This document shows, one piece after another, positions 35,138-44,625 of a stretch of 64,000 nt of DNA. Each line of letters begins with the position of its first letter. Positions within the stretch are counted from its first letter, which is position 1. Position numbers and translations under genes: made by a program. The notes under the pieces are model-generated. The model searched no databases. It worked only from the letters and a program-made list of their open reading frames with translations, and was not told the DNA's origin. Origin of the DNA: Promethearchaeota archaeon. GTDB taxonomy: Archaea > Asgardarchaeota > Lokiarchaeia > Sigyniarchaeales > SOKP01. The DNA is taken from NCBI GenBank assembly GCA_030603385.1, contig JAUVXW010000002.1, positions 124,001-188,000 of the forward strand, given 5' to 3'.

Positions 35138-36790
35138 TCAGTTCAATTCTGGAATCAATATAACAAAATTACTACCTTGTTCATAATCATCTTTAATACG
35201 ATTTTCAACCCAAATTTTCCCATTGTAGCTTTTGATAATTTTTTTCACAAGAGATAAGCCAATACCCATCCCTCTAACTTTCTTATCTCTTTTATAGCCT
35301 TTTTGAAATACTGATTCTTTATTTTCATCAAATATTCCAATACCGTTATCCATAAATTCTAATTTAATGAATTTATTTTTGTTAATTTCTTCTCTAAAGA
35401 TATTAATTTGAATTTCTATAGTCTCATTCTTATTATATTTAATTGCATTATGTAGGATGTTTTCGAATACATCTAATAAAAATTCATTTGCCATAACAAT
35501 GATCGCTTCACCTGTTTTATTGATTTTAATATCCAGTTTCTTTCCTCGTGAACTTCTATCTGCAAAAATAATTGCTTCATCTAAGGATTTATAAAGATTA
35601 ACTTTCTTTAAGTTAATTTCTGTTTCTTGAATTTTTGAAAGTTTATACACATTATCAATTAATTTTACACCCCGATTAATTTGATTGTCTATGATTTGAA
35701 AAAGGTCTTCAAGTTTATCTAAATCTTTTGAGCTTTCTCTTAAAATTGAGATTAATTCGGCTGATGACAGTATATTATGAAAGATGTTATTCATGTCATG
35801 TGTAAAAATATCTTTATAAAATTCAGCTCTTTCAAAGGCATCACGATATTTTTTCTCTGATTTACGTAATTCCTGTTCAGCATGTTGATGCTCAGTTATA
35901 TCTTTAAAACTCCATACTCGCCCCACATTTCTCCCGTCATGGAATAATGGACAAGAATATTGTTCAAAAATTCTCCCATCCTTAAAAAAAATCATGTCAT
36001 AAGCGTCTTCTGATGTTTTCCTGAGATTATACATTTTTAATAAAAAATTTGAAGGTTCTTTTAGTTGATCGATAATATATTCTAATAACTTCTTAAAATC
36101 CGTTTGTTCAGCGATGTTGTCTGGTATTCGCCACATATAGATGAATCTAGCGTTCATGTTGGTTATTATATCATCGTCATTTATCGCTAATATCCCATCA
36201 GCTGTTGCTTCAAACGTGGCCCTCAATAATTCTTTGCTTTCTCGTACCTCGTTTTCTGCAGTTAAACGCTCAATTGCGTCGCCTAAAATTTGTGAAAAAA
36301 TTCGTAAAATAGCAAAATCTTTACCTTTCCACTGAGTTTTCTCCACAACTTTACTAAAACATACATATCCTGCAATTTTTGTTTTAACATAAATGGGAAA
36401 AGCTAGAAATGATTTTATATCCTGAATTTGCATAAATTCTCTTACCGATTTAGCGCTCTCTGGTAAGGAGGAAACATCTCTTATATTAACAAAACTTATT
36501 TTTTCAACTTGTTCTTTCCACCAAGAGATTTTACTGGCATCAACTTTTTGTAAATTTTTCAATTGAGAAGAAATCCCATCAGCACACCATTCATTAGTAT
36601 TATCTATGAATCTTTTATCACCATTAAAAAGAAAGAGTGAAACACGATTAGCTTGGGATAAAAGTCCCAAATCTTGAAAAGATGAATTAATGACATCATC
36701 AAGATTTATATTACCTACAAATCGAGAAGAAATTGATGATATAACTTTTTCAAAATTCAGTCTGCTTTCTAACGACACTTTATTCTCCAC
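35138..36790 (-). CDS. Soluble sensor histidine kinase, GAF-PAS-HisKA-HATPase
   Basis: The 550-residue protein has a GAF-like domain (residues about 1-180) and a PAS domain (about 185-305, with GRIFEQYSCPLF and GRVWSFKDITE). The dimerisation helix carries the phospho-accepting His in FTHDMNN near 332, a form common in archaeal kinases. The ATPase has HNAIKYNK, DNGIGI and GMGIGLSLVKKI. No membrane segments are seen, so it senses a cytoplasmic signal, perhaps redox given its neighbours. No response regulator is adjacent; the nearest is at 40072. Start ATG 36790 is likely. Confidence 0.9.
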   Translation of the reverse strand: MENKVSLESRLNFEKVISSISSRFVGNINLDDVINSSFQDLGLLSQANRVSLFLFNGDKRFIDNTNEWCADGISSQLKNLQKVDASKISWWKEQVEKISFVNIRDVSSLPESAKSVREFMQIQDIKSFLAFPIYVKTKIAGYVCFSKVVEKTQWKGKDFAILRIFSQILGDAIERLTAENEVRESKELLRATFEATADGILAINDDDIITNMNARFIYMWRIPDNIAEQTDFKKLLEYIIDQLKEPSNFLLKMYNLRKTSEDAYDMIFFKDGRIFEQYSCPLFHDGRNVGRVWSFKDITEHQHAEQELRKSEKKYRDAFERAEFYKDIFTHDMNNIFHNILSSAELISILRESSKDLDKLEDLFQIIDNQINRGVKLIDNVYKLSKIQETEINLKKVNLYKSLDEAIIFADRSSRGKKLDIKINKTGEAIIVMANEFLLDVFENILHNAIKYNKNETIEIQINIFREEINKNKFIKLEFMDNGIGIFDENKESVFQKGYKRDKKVRGMGIGLSLVKKIIKSYNGKIWVENRIKDDYEQGSNFVILIPELN

Positions 36791-37168
36791 TGCTAATGAG
36801 TAATCTACTGTCTTAGTAATAAGGGAGTAGCTATTTAATACCTAAGATTTATCTGATAACTCTTATTCTGAAAATATGATAGACTAAATAAATTTAAATC
36901 TATGTAAAGAGATAAAGTCTTATTATAGCCGATATTTTAAAGAAATTTAATTTTATTTGAATATTTTTATGATTTGGTTTAAGAAGATGAAAATTAAATC
37001 TACATACATAAAAGGTTCTAAATTTTCATTTTTGAATTATTAATATATTTTGTATAATTCTTTTTTTAAATGAAAAATTAATAGTTTCTTTTATATTTTA
37101 AACAGAAAATTATTTTAAGTTCTAATTCAGATATTCATAATAGAATGATTTAAGAAGGTGGTTTTTTA
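36791..37168. other. Intergenic promoter region
   Basis: A 378-bp AT-rich gap between the divergent histidine kinase and PDO genes. No protein-like frame or RNA structure is evident. A TATA-like TTTTATATTTTAAAC near 37089-37104 and AAGAAGGTGG directly before ATG 37169 probably drive the PDO-PDO-TrxR operon. Confidence 0.4.
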
Positions 37169-37861
37169 ATGTTCTCTGAAAACGAACTTAATAATATTAA
37201 AAGAGAAATGAGTAAACTAAAAAATACAGTAGTCTTAAAGTTGTTTACTGATTTCAAAACTCAAAAAGATGGAAGTAAATTAAGAAAGTGTATGTCTTGT
37301 GAGGGAACATATGAATTATTAGAAACATTAGTAGAATTCTCTAATGGGAAATTGAAAGTTGAAGAAATATCAACCGAAGAAAATGAGGAAGAAGCAGAAA
37401 AATACAAGGTTTCCAGGATTCCTGCCATTCTATTTGTTGATGAAAATGACAAGGAAATTATTCGATATCTTGCACATCCAACTGGATCTGAATTTGTACC
37501 TTTTCTTAATAGTATACAATATTTTTCAGGAGTAAGGCCCTATTATGCGGATCAAATTATTACTCATCTTAAAAAGATAAAAAAGTCAAATATGAAAATC
37601 TTTATTACTCCAACGTGTCCATATTGTCCTGCAACTGTGCCTGTCCTCACTCTATTTTCTATAGTCTCTAAAGGGAAGATTTCCTCAGAAGTAATTGATG
37701 TTAATTTAAATCCAGATATGGGTAAGAAATACCAAGTTCAAGGTGTTCCAATGACAGTTATAAATGAGAAAGATGTTATCCATGGAATGTTTACACCTCA
37801 AGATTTGCTAGATAAACTAGTTGGTTCGAAAGGAAGAGATTTTGGAGGAATGTACGCGTAA
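37169..37861 (+). CDS. Protein disulfide oxidoreductase (two-thioredoxin-fold), copy 1
   Basis: The 230-residue protein has two thioredoxin folds, as in archaeal PDO/glutaredoxin-like proteins. The first carries CMSC near residue 41 and RIPAILFVDE; the second carries TPTCPYCPA near 150 and GVPMTVIN. Both CxxC sites are intact. It is the likely substrate of the thioredoxin reductase encoded two genes on, forming or breaking disulfides in cytoplasmic proteins. AAGGTGG before ATG 37169 is a strong ribosome site. Copy 2 starts 24 bp after its stop. Confidence 0.9.
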   Translation: MFSENELNNIKREMSKLKNTVVLKLFTDFKTQKDGSKLRKCMSCEGTYELLETLVEFSNGKLKVEEISTEENEEEAEKYKVSRIPAILFVDENDKEIIRYLAHPTGSEFVPFLNSIQYFSGVRPYYADQIITHLKKIKKSNMKIFITPTCPYCPATVPVLTLFSIVSKGKISSEVIDVNLNPDMGKKYQVQGVPMTVINEKDVIHGMFTPQDLLDKLVGSKGRDFGGMYA

Positions 37862-37884
37862 TTTACTCGAGGTGAATTGAAAAA

Positions 37885-38568
37885 ATGTCTCAAGATGATA
37901 GATATAAAGCAATAATTAAAGCAGAAATGGCTAAGTTAAAAAAGCCAGTAAAGTTGAGAGTATTCACATGTAAAGAAAAACTCCCAAATGGGAGTCAAAT
38001 AAGAGAATGCATGGATTGTGGGCAGTTTATGGCATTATTACGAGTCTATGAAGAAAATTCTAATGGGATGTTAACAATTGAGGAATTGTGTATTGATGAA
38101 AATCCTGAATTTGCTAAAAAGTATGATATTACACGAGTTCCTACAATTTTATTTATCGATGATCAAGGAAGAGAAATTATTCGTTACTTAGCGGCTCCAC
38201 AGGGAGCTGAAATACAACCGTTTGTTCAAGCTATATTTGCTTTTGCGGGGGCACCCAATTATTATGGTGCGACGATAAGACAGAATTTAGACCGTATCGA
38301 GCCATCCACAATAAAAGTAATGATAACGGAAACATGCCCATACTGTCCACAAGTTGCACAAATCGTGAACAACTTTGCTATTGCTTCTGGAGGAAAAATT
38401 AGATCAATAATTATCGATATTATGGCAAATCCCGATATTGGTCAGTATTATGATGCTGCAGGTGTTCCGTACACAATAATCAATGATAAAAAAACGCTTG
38501 TAGGGATGGTTGGAGCTCCTGAAATATTAAGAGCCTTGATAGGAGGGAATATTCGTGTTCAATATTGA
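37885..38568 (+). CDS. Protein disulfide oxidoreductase (two-thioredoxin-fold), copy 2
   Basis: The 227-residue paralogue of the preceding gene has CMDC near residue 43 with RVPTILFIDD, and TETCPYCPQ near 152 with GVPYTIIND. The two copies align along their whole length, so this is a tandem duplication retained with both active sites. Differing residues between the cysteines (MS against MD) may tune redox potential. AGGTG precedes ATG 37885. It overlaps the thioredoxin reductase by 14 bases, which suggests translational coupling. Confidence 0.9.
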   Translation: MSQDDRYKAIIKAEMAKLKKPVKLRVFTCKEKLPNGSQIRECMDCGQFMALLRVYEENSNGMLTIEELCIDENPEFAKKYDITRVPTILFIDDQGREIIRYLAAPQGAEIQPFVQAIFAFAGAPNYYGATIRQNLDRIEPSTIKVMITETCPYCPQVAQIVNNFAIASGGKIRSIIIDIMANPDIGQYYDAAGVPYTIINDKKTLVGMVGAPEILRALIGGNIRVQY

Positions 38569-39499
38569 TATGGAAAACATTGATTTAGAAAAAACCTATG
38601 ATCTCATCGTTTTAGGAGGGGGTCCTACGGCAATAGGTTGCGCTATTTATGCCGCGAGATTTGCTATGGATGCACTGGTTATTGGTAAAACTTTCGGAGG
38701 TTTAATTGCTACAACGCATATTGTTGAAAACTATCCTGCTATTACCTCGATTAGTGGTCAAGGGCTTATGGAGATGTTCAGAGAACATATGAACTCACTT
38801 AATATTCCCTACATATCAGATGAGATACGGAGTATTAACAAAGTAGATGATCACTTTGAGCTCAACTCTTTCTTTCAAAAATTTAAGGCCTCTTCAATTT
38901 GTATTGCGACAGGTTCAGAAAGGAAAAAGCTTGGAGTCCCTGGAGAGGAAGACTTTGCTGGAAGAGGTGTATCTTATTGTGCTACATGCGATGGACCCTT
39001 TTACAAGGATAAAATTGTCAGTGTTATTGGTGGAAGTGATTCCGCTGCCAAGGAAGCATTATTTTTAGCTGAAAATGTTAAAAAGGTTTATATTATTTAT
39101 CGTGGTGAAGAAATACGAGCAGAACCCATTAATAAGCAAAGAGTCTATGAGAATGATAAAATTGAAATTATTTATAAAACAAATATCGTCGAAATTAAAG
39201 GAGATAATACAGTAAAATCTGTTGTTTTTGATAATGGAAAAGAGTTTGAGGTTGATGGGGTTTTTATAGAAATAGGTTCTATACCAAAATCAGATCTGGC
39301 AAAGAGAATTGGAGTAAAGACAAATGAGAAGGGTGAAATCATTATTAATCGCAAATCCGAAACAAATATCCCCGGTATTTTTGCTGCTGGAGATGTTGCT
39401 GATGCTCCTTTTAAACAAGCAATTACAGGAGTGTCTGAAGGAGTAATTGCTGCTTATTCTGCTTTTGATTATGTCAAAGAAGTGAATATTGAATACTAA
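38555..39499 (+). CDS. trxB: Thioredoxin reductase
   Basis: The 314-residue flavoprotein has FAD motif GGGPTAIGCA near residue 20 and the redox-active site SYCATCDGPFYKD near 142. The NADPH loop GGSDSAAKEA lies near 160 and the closing AAGDVADAPFKQ near 283. It reduces the two PDO proteins encoded upstream with NADPH. AGGAGG at 38541-38546 sits eight bases before GTG 38555, inside the end of PDO copy 2; ATG 38570 is a weaker alternative. The active site is complete. Confidence 0.95.
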   Translation: MFNIDMENIDLEKTYDLIVLGGGPTAIGCAIYAARFAMDALVIGKTFGGLIATTHIVENYPAITSISGQGLMEMFREHMNSLNIPYISDEIRSINKVDDHFELNSFFQKFKASSICIATGSERKKLGVPGEEDFAGRGVSYCATCDGPFYKDKIVSVIGGSDSAAKEALFLAENVKKVYIIYRGEEIRAEPINKQRVYENDKIEIIYKTNIVEIKGDNTVKSVVFDNGKEFEVDGVFIEIGSIPKSDLAKRIGVKTNEKGEIIINRKSETNIPGIFAAGDVADAPFKQAITGVSEGVIAAYSAFDYVKEVNIEY

Positions 39500-39571
39500 C
39501 TACTAAAAAAAATTCTTATTTCAAAATCATTTCCATAAACTAAATTAAAAAATAGAAAAAAGAAAAAAGGT

Positions 39572-39895
39572 TTATTCAATTTTTACATCTATACTATGAT
39601 ACTCGGGCTCTTTAAAAGGTACATCAATCTTTAGAAGACCTTGTTTATAAGTTGCTTTAGCTTCTTCTGGTTTTACAGGGCAACAAATAGAATAGGATCC
39701 GATATAAATAGTATCTTCAGTTTCTCCTTTTATAAAGAAACTATCGTCATGCATTTTAAGTTTAATAGCGTCTTTCTCTACTCCAGGTAGCTGTATTTCG
39801 ATTTTATAGGTTTCATTATCATCATCAGCCCAAGAACATACTTCGGGGGAGGTTAAAAACTTATCTTCTTCTTTAACTTCTTGCATATTTTTCAC
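39572..39895 (-). CDS. Small heat shock protein (Hsp20/alpha-crystallin family)
   Basis: The 107-residue protein is mostly an alpha-crystallin domain: NETYKIEIQLPGVEKDAIKLKMHDD near 28-52, KGETED, then ATYKQGLLKIDVPF near 85. The G-L-L pattern in the last beta strand is the family signature (A-x-x-x-n-G-v-L). The flanking arms are short. It would hold unfolding proteins as an ATP-independent chaperone. It is convergent with the thioredoxin reductase gene. A terminal IxI-type motif is not obvious, as the end reads SIDVKIE. Confidence 0.85.
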   Translation of the reverse strand: MKNMQEVKEEDKFLTSPEVCSWADDDNETYKIEIQLPGVEKDAIKLKMHDDSFFIKGETEDTIYIGSYSICCPVKPEEAKATYKQGLLKIDVPFKEPEYHSIDVKIE

Positions 39896-40071
39896 TTAAA
39901 AATTTTATATTATATTTTGATATCTTATTAGTTCCATCCAAAATACTTGATTTAAAGGTTCTCTCTATAAACTATCAAAGAAAAAAACAAATCTCACTTA
40001 AAGATTAAAATGAAAACTGATTTTGTTTTTAAATTATAAAATGTCTAAAATATTCGAAGAATGAGATATTC

Positions 40072-40998
40072 TTATTGAGGTTTCAGCAAAAGCGAACCTG
40101 TTGATAATATTTCTAAAATTATCTCCCAATAATCTTCTATTTCCCAATCCTGGTTATTTTTTATCTTTTCAGAGATTTCCTTCAATATTTCCCTTATTTT
40201 AAGTGAATCGAAATAAGTTATATTGGGAGCGATTATAGATAGCATATATTGCTTTTCTCCGTATCTTTCATTTTTATCCGGAAACGCATCAAAAAATACA
40301 TATCCCTTTTTTTTTATATTTTCAATGTTTAAAAGGATTCCCTGAGCTTGCGTAATCTTATCCTGTCCATAAATAGACGTTGCGGCATGGAATAGCTGTT
40401 TACCTATATTATTAATTGAAATATGACATGTCCCCTCAGGGGGATGACTATTCTTTAACATTGGTCCTAAAATATCATCCCAGAATACTACTAATAGACA
40501 AAAGGGTAACGTATCGTCTTCAGAAATAGATGGTTGCATTTCTATTTGAAAGGAGGTTAGTAATTCCTTAACTTTATTATCAAGGAGATTTGATTTTCGA
40601 TTTCGAGCTATTTTCCCAGAGATTGACGCAATTAGATCTTCCTCGTTAAATGGTTTAGTAATATAATCGTCAACCCCTAACATTTTACCCAATCGAATAT
40701 CTTCAGGAGTAGATTTTGCTGTCAGAAATAAAAAGGGTATATGATTCCATTGAGAATGAGTAGAAACAGCAGCAAAGAACTCATAACCGTTCATATTCGG
40801 CATCATTATGTCCGAGATGATGACAGAAGGAATGGCATCAAGAGTGGAGAGCGTTTTAAGTGCTTTATCTCCATTGATGGAAGTTATGACGTCATAACCC
40901 TTTTCTTCGAGTAAGATTTTTAGATTAAATAGAATGTCCTTATTATCATCAACAACCATTAATAACGGTTTGGAATCTGGCATCTTAGAATTCCCCAC
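40072..40998 (-). CDS. Response regulator with longin-like C-terminal domain
   Basis: Residues 11-130 are a complete receiver: acidic pair Asp17-Asp18, phospho-acceptor Asp63 in ISDIMMPN, Thr93 and Lys115. Residues about 165-300 are not DNA-binding. They read FCLLVVFWDDILGP (WDDxLGP at 173-179), then a helix, three strands (GILLNIE, GYVFFDAFP, QYMLSIIA) and two helices. The beta-beta-alpha-beta-beta-beta-alpha-alpha order and WDxxLGP turn resemble longin/roadblock-superfold domains that bind small GTPases; that identification is inferred. It follows a histidine kinase by 51 bp and lies in the same unit as a Rag-like GTPase. Confidence 0.8.
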   Translation of the reverse strand: MGNSKMPDSKPLLMVVDDNKDILFNLKILLEEKGYDVITSINGDKALKTLSTLDAIPSVIISDIMMPNMNGYEFFAAVSTHSQWNHIPFLFLTAKSTPEDIRLGKMLGVDDYITKPFNEEDLIASISGKIARNRKSNLLDNKVKELLTSFQIEMQPSISEDDTLPFCLLVVFWDDILGPMLKNSHPPEGTCHISINNIGKQLFHAATSIYGQDKITQAQGILLNIENIKKKGYVFFDAFPDKNERYGEKQYMLSIIAPNITYFDSLKIREILKEISEKIKNNQDWEIEDYWEIILEILSTGSLLLKPQ

Positions 40999-41049
40999 TA
41001 GTTTAGCAAGAATAATATTAATACTTTTAATATATATAGTTTTTCAATA

Positions 41050-43983
41050 TCAAACAATTTGAGGTAAAAACAAATTAAATGTCGTTCCTTTTCCTAATTC
41101 ACTTTCCACAAAAAAATGCCCTTTATGTGCCTCAATTAAATCTTTCACGATAGCAAGCCCTAATCCTGTTCCCGCAATTTCATTTACATTGCTAGAACGG
41201 AAAAATCGTTCAAAAATTTTAGGTAAATCCTCCTTTGGAATACCACGACCATAATCCTTAAATTGAAAGAGAATTCCCGGATTTCCATTCAAATTGTATT
41301 TACCTTCATAATTATTTATTGCTCGAATTTCTACTTTTGAATTTTTACTTGAATATTTTATTGCATTATCGATAATTATTCGAAAGATTTGATCTATTCT
41401 CTTTGCATCACCTCGTAATTGAAGACTTTCATCCACATCGACTTCAAATTCTATATTCTTTTCCTTACCAATAGGTTCCATAAGATATAAGATTTCAGTA
41501 AGAATTTCCAAAGGTTTATATTCTTTCCAGCTCAATTTCAATTTTTTTTCATCTATCCTTGAGATCAATAAAATATCCTCGGCTAATTGATTTAACAATT
41601 GGATGTTTCTTGATATTCCATCCATCAGTTTTTCTTCCAAATCTTCATTAGGGGTGTCCCTATTCTTAGTAAGATATTCTATAGACATTAATAAAACCGT
41701 AATGGGTGTTCTCAATTCATGTGATACGGTCGAAATTAATTGTGATAATCTTTCTTCTGCTTGTTTACGTTCTGTTATATCCATTCCATATATATTGACA
41801 TAATTTTCATGTTCTACTGGAGTGATGACCAATGTATAAGTCCGACCATCTAGATTTACTTCAAGTTCCTGAATTTTGTTTTTACTTATGGTATAATTGA
41901 TTGATTCAGTTAACATTTTCGGAACCATACTCCCTTCTAGAACATTAAATAGTTTATTTCCAGCTTTGTTAGTGTAAATTACTTGTTTATAATCTACTCT
42001 TAAAACGGGATTTGGGTTTTCAGATGGAAATTTAGATAAATTATGTATCCTTTCCTCATTTTTTTTACGTTCGATAAAAAGACTCAACATCTCAGATATA
42101 CCATTAATTAAATCTCTCTCTTCCTTAAAGAATGGTCCTTCATAATTCTCTGGTTTTTTCTTTAAATATGAGACATCAATAAGCCCTACTGGTTTTCCAT
42201 ATTCTTTAATATCTGCTTTTAAAACCCATTCTGTTTCTTTAAAATTTGTTGTTTTAAATTCCAACTCCTTGTAAATGATTCTCGCACATGTAATCTCTGG
42301 ATATTGCCATGCTGGTCCAATACAAGTTAAGGTTTTTTCAAGAACTTGCTCTATCGATATATCTATCTGTTCTACTAATTTAGATATATTATAGAGGCAT
42401 GAAAGTTCTTTTACTCTTTCTCTTAAATCATATTCTCTCCGTTTTAATGCATCATCTGCCCTCTTTTGGACAGTGATATCTCGAAAAATTGATTGAAAAT
42501 AAGTCTTTCCGGATAATTTGATTACTTTTGCAGTTACGTAAACATCTCTAATTTCTTTATTCTTAGTGATAAATTTGGTCTCAAAATCATCTCTGCCTTT
42601 TTTTAATACTTTTTCTACGTGTGCTTTTGTCTCTGAAGGATCTTCTATAAAATCATAATCATTAATCTTCAAATTTTGAAATTCTTTACGCGTGAACCCT
42701 AGAATTTTTAATACTGCATCATTAAATTCAACAGCCTTAAAAGTTTCAGGGTCTAAAATAATAATACCATCAGGAGATTGTTCGAACGTAGTCCGATATC
42801 GAAGCTCCGCCTCTTCTAGTAACTCCTCCGATTTTTTACTCTCTGTAATATCTGTGGCAAGACTAAGAAGAGAGTAATTTTTTTCATCTATATCCTTTAA
42901 TGGCTGTTCCACTATCCAATAAGTCTTCTTTCCGGATGGTAAATCAAAGGTTCGTTGATATTCTCGATTAATTCCTTTCTGTAATAGTTCACGGTTGCTG
43001 TTAAAATATTCGTCGGCTAATTTCTTTGGAAAAACATCATAAAGCGATTTCCCAATGAAATCTTCAGGTTTCCCACCTAATTCAGTTGCAGCCTTTTCAT
43101 TTACTAATATATACTTCCCATTCTCATCCAGCATTGTAATACTTGCACCAGAATGCGTAATAATATTTCGTAACTCTAATTCACTCCTCGAGATTTTCCT
43201 AAATAAAAGATCAAATGGATCTGCAATCCCAATTTGGATTATTGACTTGTAAAGAAGATAAAATGCAATTATCTTAAAGATGTGCCCAACTAAGTTAGAA
43301 AGATCGTATACACCAACATAAAACGTGAAGGCTAATTCTGCAATCATTGTAGATACAATTGAACTGACAATCAAGGCTCGGACTTTTTTATCAAATTCTG
43401 TCCTATTTTTAATAATCATTAAGAGAGAAACAAGTAGTATTAGATTAATTAAATACTCACTGATAATTTTAAAAGGGGTTAGACCATAGTTTTCAATATA
43501 ACAGATTGGGAAAAAACCATTAAAGATTAAGACGAATAATAAAACTGTAATAATAAAATAAAAAGAAAGGAGATATCTAGGTTTGATACTCCTTCTAATC
43601 AAATGTGATGAAATTAGGAAAGCACCAGCTTGAAGATACCGAGCAGCAATCCATAATGATGTTGGAAGATTCGAATCAAATTCTATAAAGATTTGCATTC
43701 CTGTGTAAGAAAGCGTATGAACTAAGTCAATGGCAGCAATAAAGAGAGATGACACTCCAAGATTTAAAAAAAAAGAACTTTTCATATATTTATGCGAGTT
43801 CCAGCCAACTAAAAACACTCCCCCAGCTATTACTATACTAAATAGCTCAGCAATACTGTGGAATAATAAATATCTATAGAAACTTGTTAAATAAACGAAA
43901 AATAGCCCTAAAAGAAAGACTGCTATTTCTAATATTTCATAGTTTACTTTTCGTTTAGATTCAAGATTATCGTTTTCTGGCAT
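41050..43983 (-). CDS. Membrane histidine kinase, MASE3-PAS-PAS-GAF-PAS-HisKA-HATPase
   Basis: The 977-residue protein starts with about eight membrane helices (residues 15-255) of MASE3 type (FHSIAELFSIVIAGGVFLVGWN, LDLVHTLSYTGM-like). PAS domains follow near 275-390 and 395-510, a GAF-like segment near 525-655 and a short PAS near 660-745. HisKA has the phospho-accepting His in TVSHELRTP near 760. The ATPase has DNAIKYSS, DYGRGIP and GTGLGLAIVKDL. It should sense a membrane or small-molecule signal and phosphorylate the response regulator encoded 51 bp downstream. The GTPase and ArsR genes lie upstream on the same strand. Confidence 0.9.
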   Translation of the reverse strand: MPENDNLESKRKVNYEILEIAVFLLGLFFVYLTSFYRYLLFHSIAELFSIVIAGGVFLVGWNSHKYMKSSFFLNLGVSSLFIAAIDLVHTLSYTGMQIFIEFDSNLPTSLWIAARYLQAGAFLISSHLIRRSIKPRYLLSFYFIITVLLFVLIFNGFFPICYIENYGLTPFKIISEYLINLILLVSLLMIIKNRTEFDKKVRALIVSSIVSTMIAELAFTFYVGVYDLSNLVGHIFKIIAFYLLYKSIIQIGIADPFDLLFRKISRSELELRNIITHSGASITMLDENGKYILVNEKAATELGGKPEDFIGKSLYDVFPKKLADEYFNSNRELLQKGINREYQRTFDLPSGKKTYWIVEQPLKDIDEKNYSLLSLATDITESKKSEELLEEAELRYRTTFEQSPDGIIILDPETFKAVEFNDAVLKILGFTRKEFQNLKINDYDFIEDPSETKAHVEKVLKKGRDDFETKFITKNKEIRDVYVTAKVIKLSGKTYFQSIFRDITVQKRADDALKRREYDLRERVKELSCLYNISKLVEQIDISIEQVLEKTLTCIGPAWQYPEITCARIIYKELEFKTTNFKETEWVLKADIKEYGKPVGLIDVSYLKKKPENYEGPFFKEERDLINGISEMLSLFIERKKNEERIHNLSKFPSENPNPVLRVDYKQVIYTNKAGNKLFNVLEGSMVPKMLTESINYTISKNKIQELEVNLDGRTYTLVITPVEHENYVNIYGMDITERKQAEERLSQLISTVSHELRTPITVLLMSIEYLTKNRDTPNEDLEEKLMDGISRNIQLLNQLAEDILLISRIDEKKLKLSWKEYKPLEILTEILYLMEPIGKEKNIEFEVDVDESLQLRGDAKRIDQIFRIIIDNAIKYSSKNSKVEIRAINNYEGKYNLNGNPGILFQFKDYGRGIPKEDLPKIFERFFRSSNVNEIAGTGLGLAIVKDLIEAHKGHFFVESELGKGTTFNLFLPQIV

Positions 43984-44055
43984 CTACTCTAAGTTTTTTT
44001 ATTAAAAATATAATAAACCATTAAGAAATTAAGAGTTTTATCATTCAAAAATCCA

Positions 44056-44592
44056 TCAAGTTATAATAATTTTCTCAAAAGTAGCATATATTGATGTTTT
44101 GTGCACTGAATAATTAAAATTGGGCGGAACTACTCGTTTTATCGTTCTAAATAACTTATCAATATCATTTTCATCGATTTCGAAATCTGAATCAAATTTA
44201 TGCAGAAAAATTGAAAAGTCAATAGTATTCGGATTACATAATTGTTTTATCACTCTATCCATATATTCGAGAGCTTCATCATAGCGATTTTTATCTTGGA
44301 CATCGATAACATATATTATCTTATTTGTTCCAGCTAAAAAATTCGTGAAATCATTTAAATATCCATTACGGAATGCCTTTTGACCACCGAGATCCACAAC
44401 TAAATATGCTTTATTTAATGCTTCAAAATCTTCCCAACGAGCGCCTCTTGTGGGTCGGAGAGCGCTAAATGCAGATATATTTTTAATTCCTTTTAAGCAA
44501 GTTAATATTGATGTTTTCCCACTATTATCTAACCCTACTAAGAGGATTTTTACTTGATTTTCTCTTGAACCATCACTGTTTGAAGCAGTCAT
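44056..44592 (-). CDS. Rag/Arf-like small GTPase
   Basis: The 178-residue protein has a P-loop GLDNSGKT (20-27), switch I Thr48 in PTRG, switch II DLGGQ with Gln71 (67-71), and HKFD at 131-134 where Ras/Arf have NKxD. The DLGGQ motif is Arf/Rag-like. HKxD and a TSIY stretch near 168 resemble Rag/Gtr GTPases, common in Asgard archaea. No N-terminal Gly2 or C-terminal CaaX lipid site is present. Classical Rag proteins carry a C-terminal roadblock domain that this protein lacks. It lies in a unit with ArsR, histidine kinase and response regulator. GTP hydrolysis is likely; effectors are unknown. Confidence 0.88.
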   Translation of the reverse strand: MTASNSDGSRENQVKILLVGLDNSGKTSILTCLKGIKNISAFSALRPTRGARWEDFEALNKAYLVVDLGGQKAFRNGYLNDFTNFLAGTNKIIYVIDVQDKNRYDEALEYMDRVIKQLCNPNTIDFSIFLHKFDSDFEIDENDIDKLFRTIKRVVPPNFNYSVHKTSIYATFEKIIIT

Positions 44593-44625
44593 TTTTTTCT
44601 AATCAAAAAGATATTAGTTTTTCCT

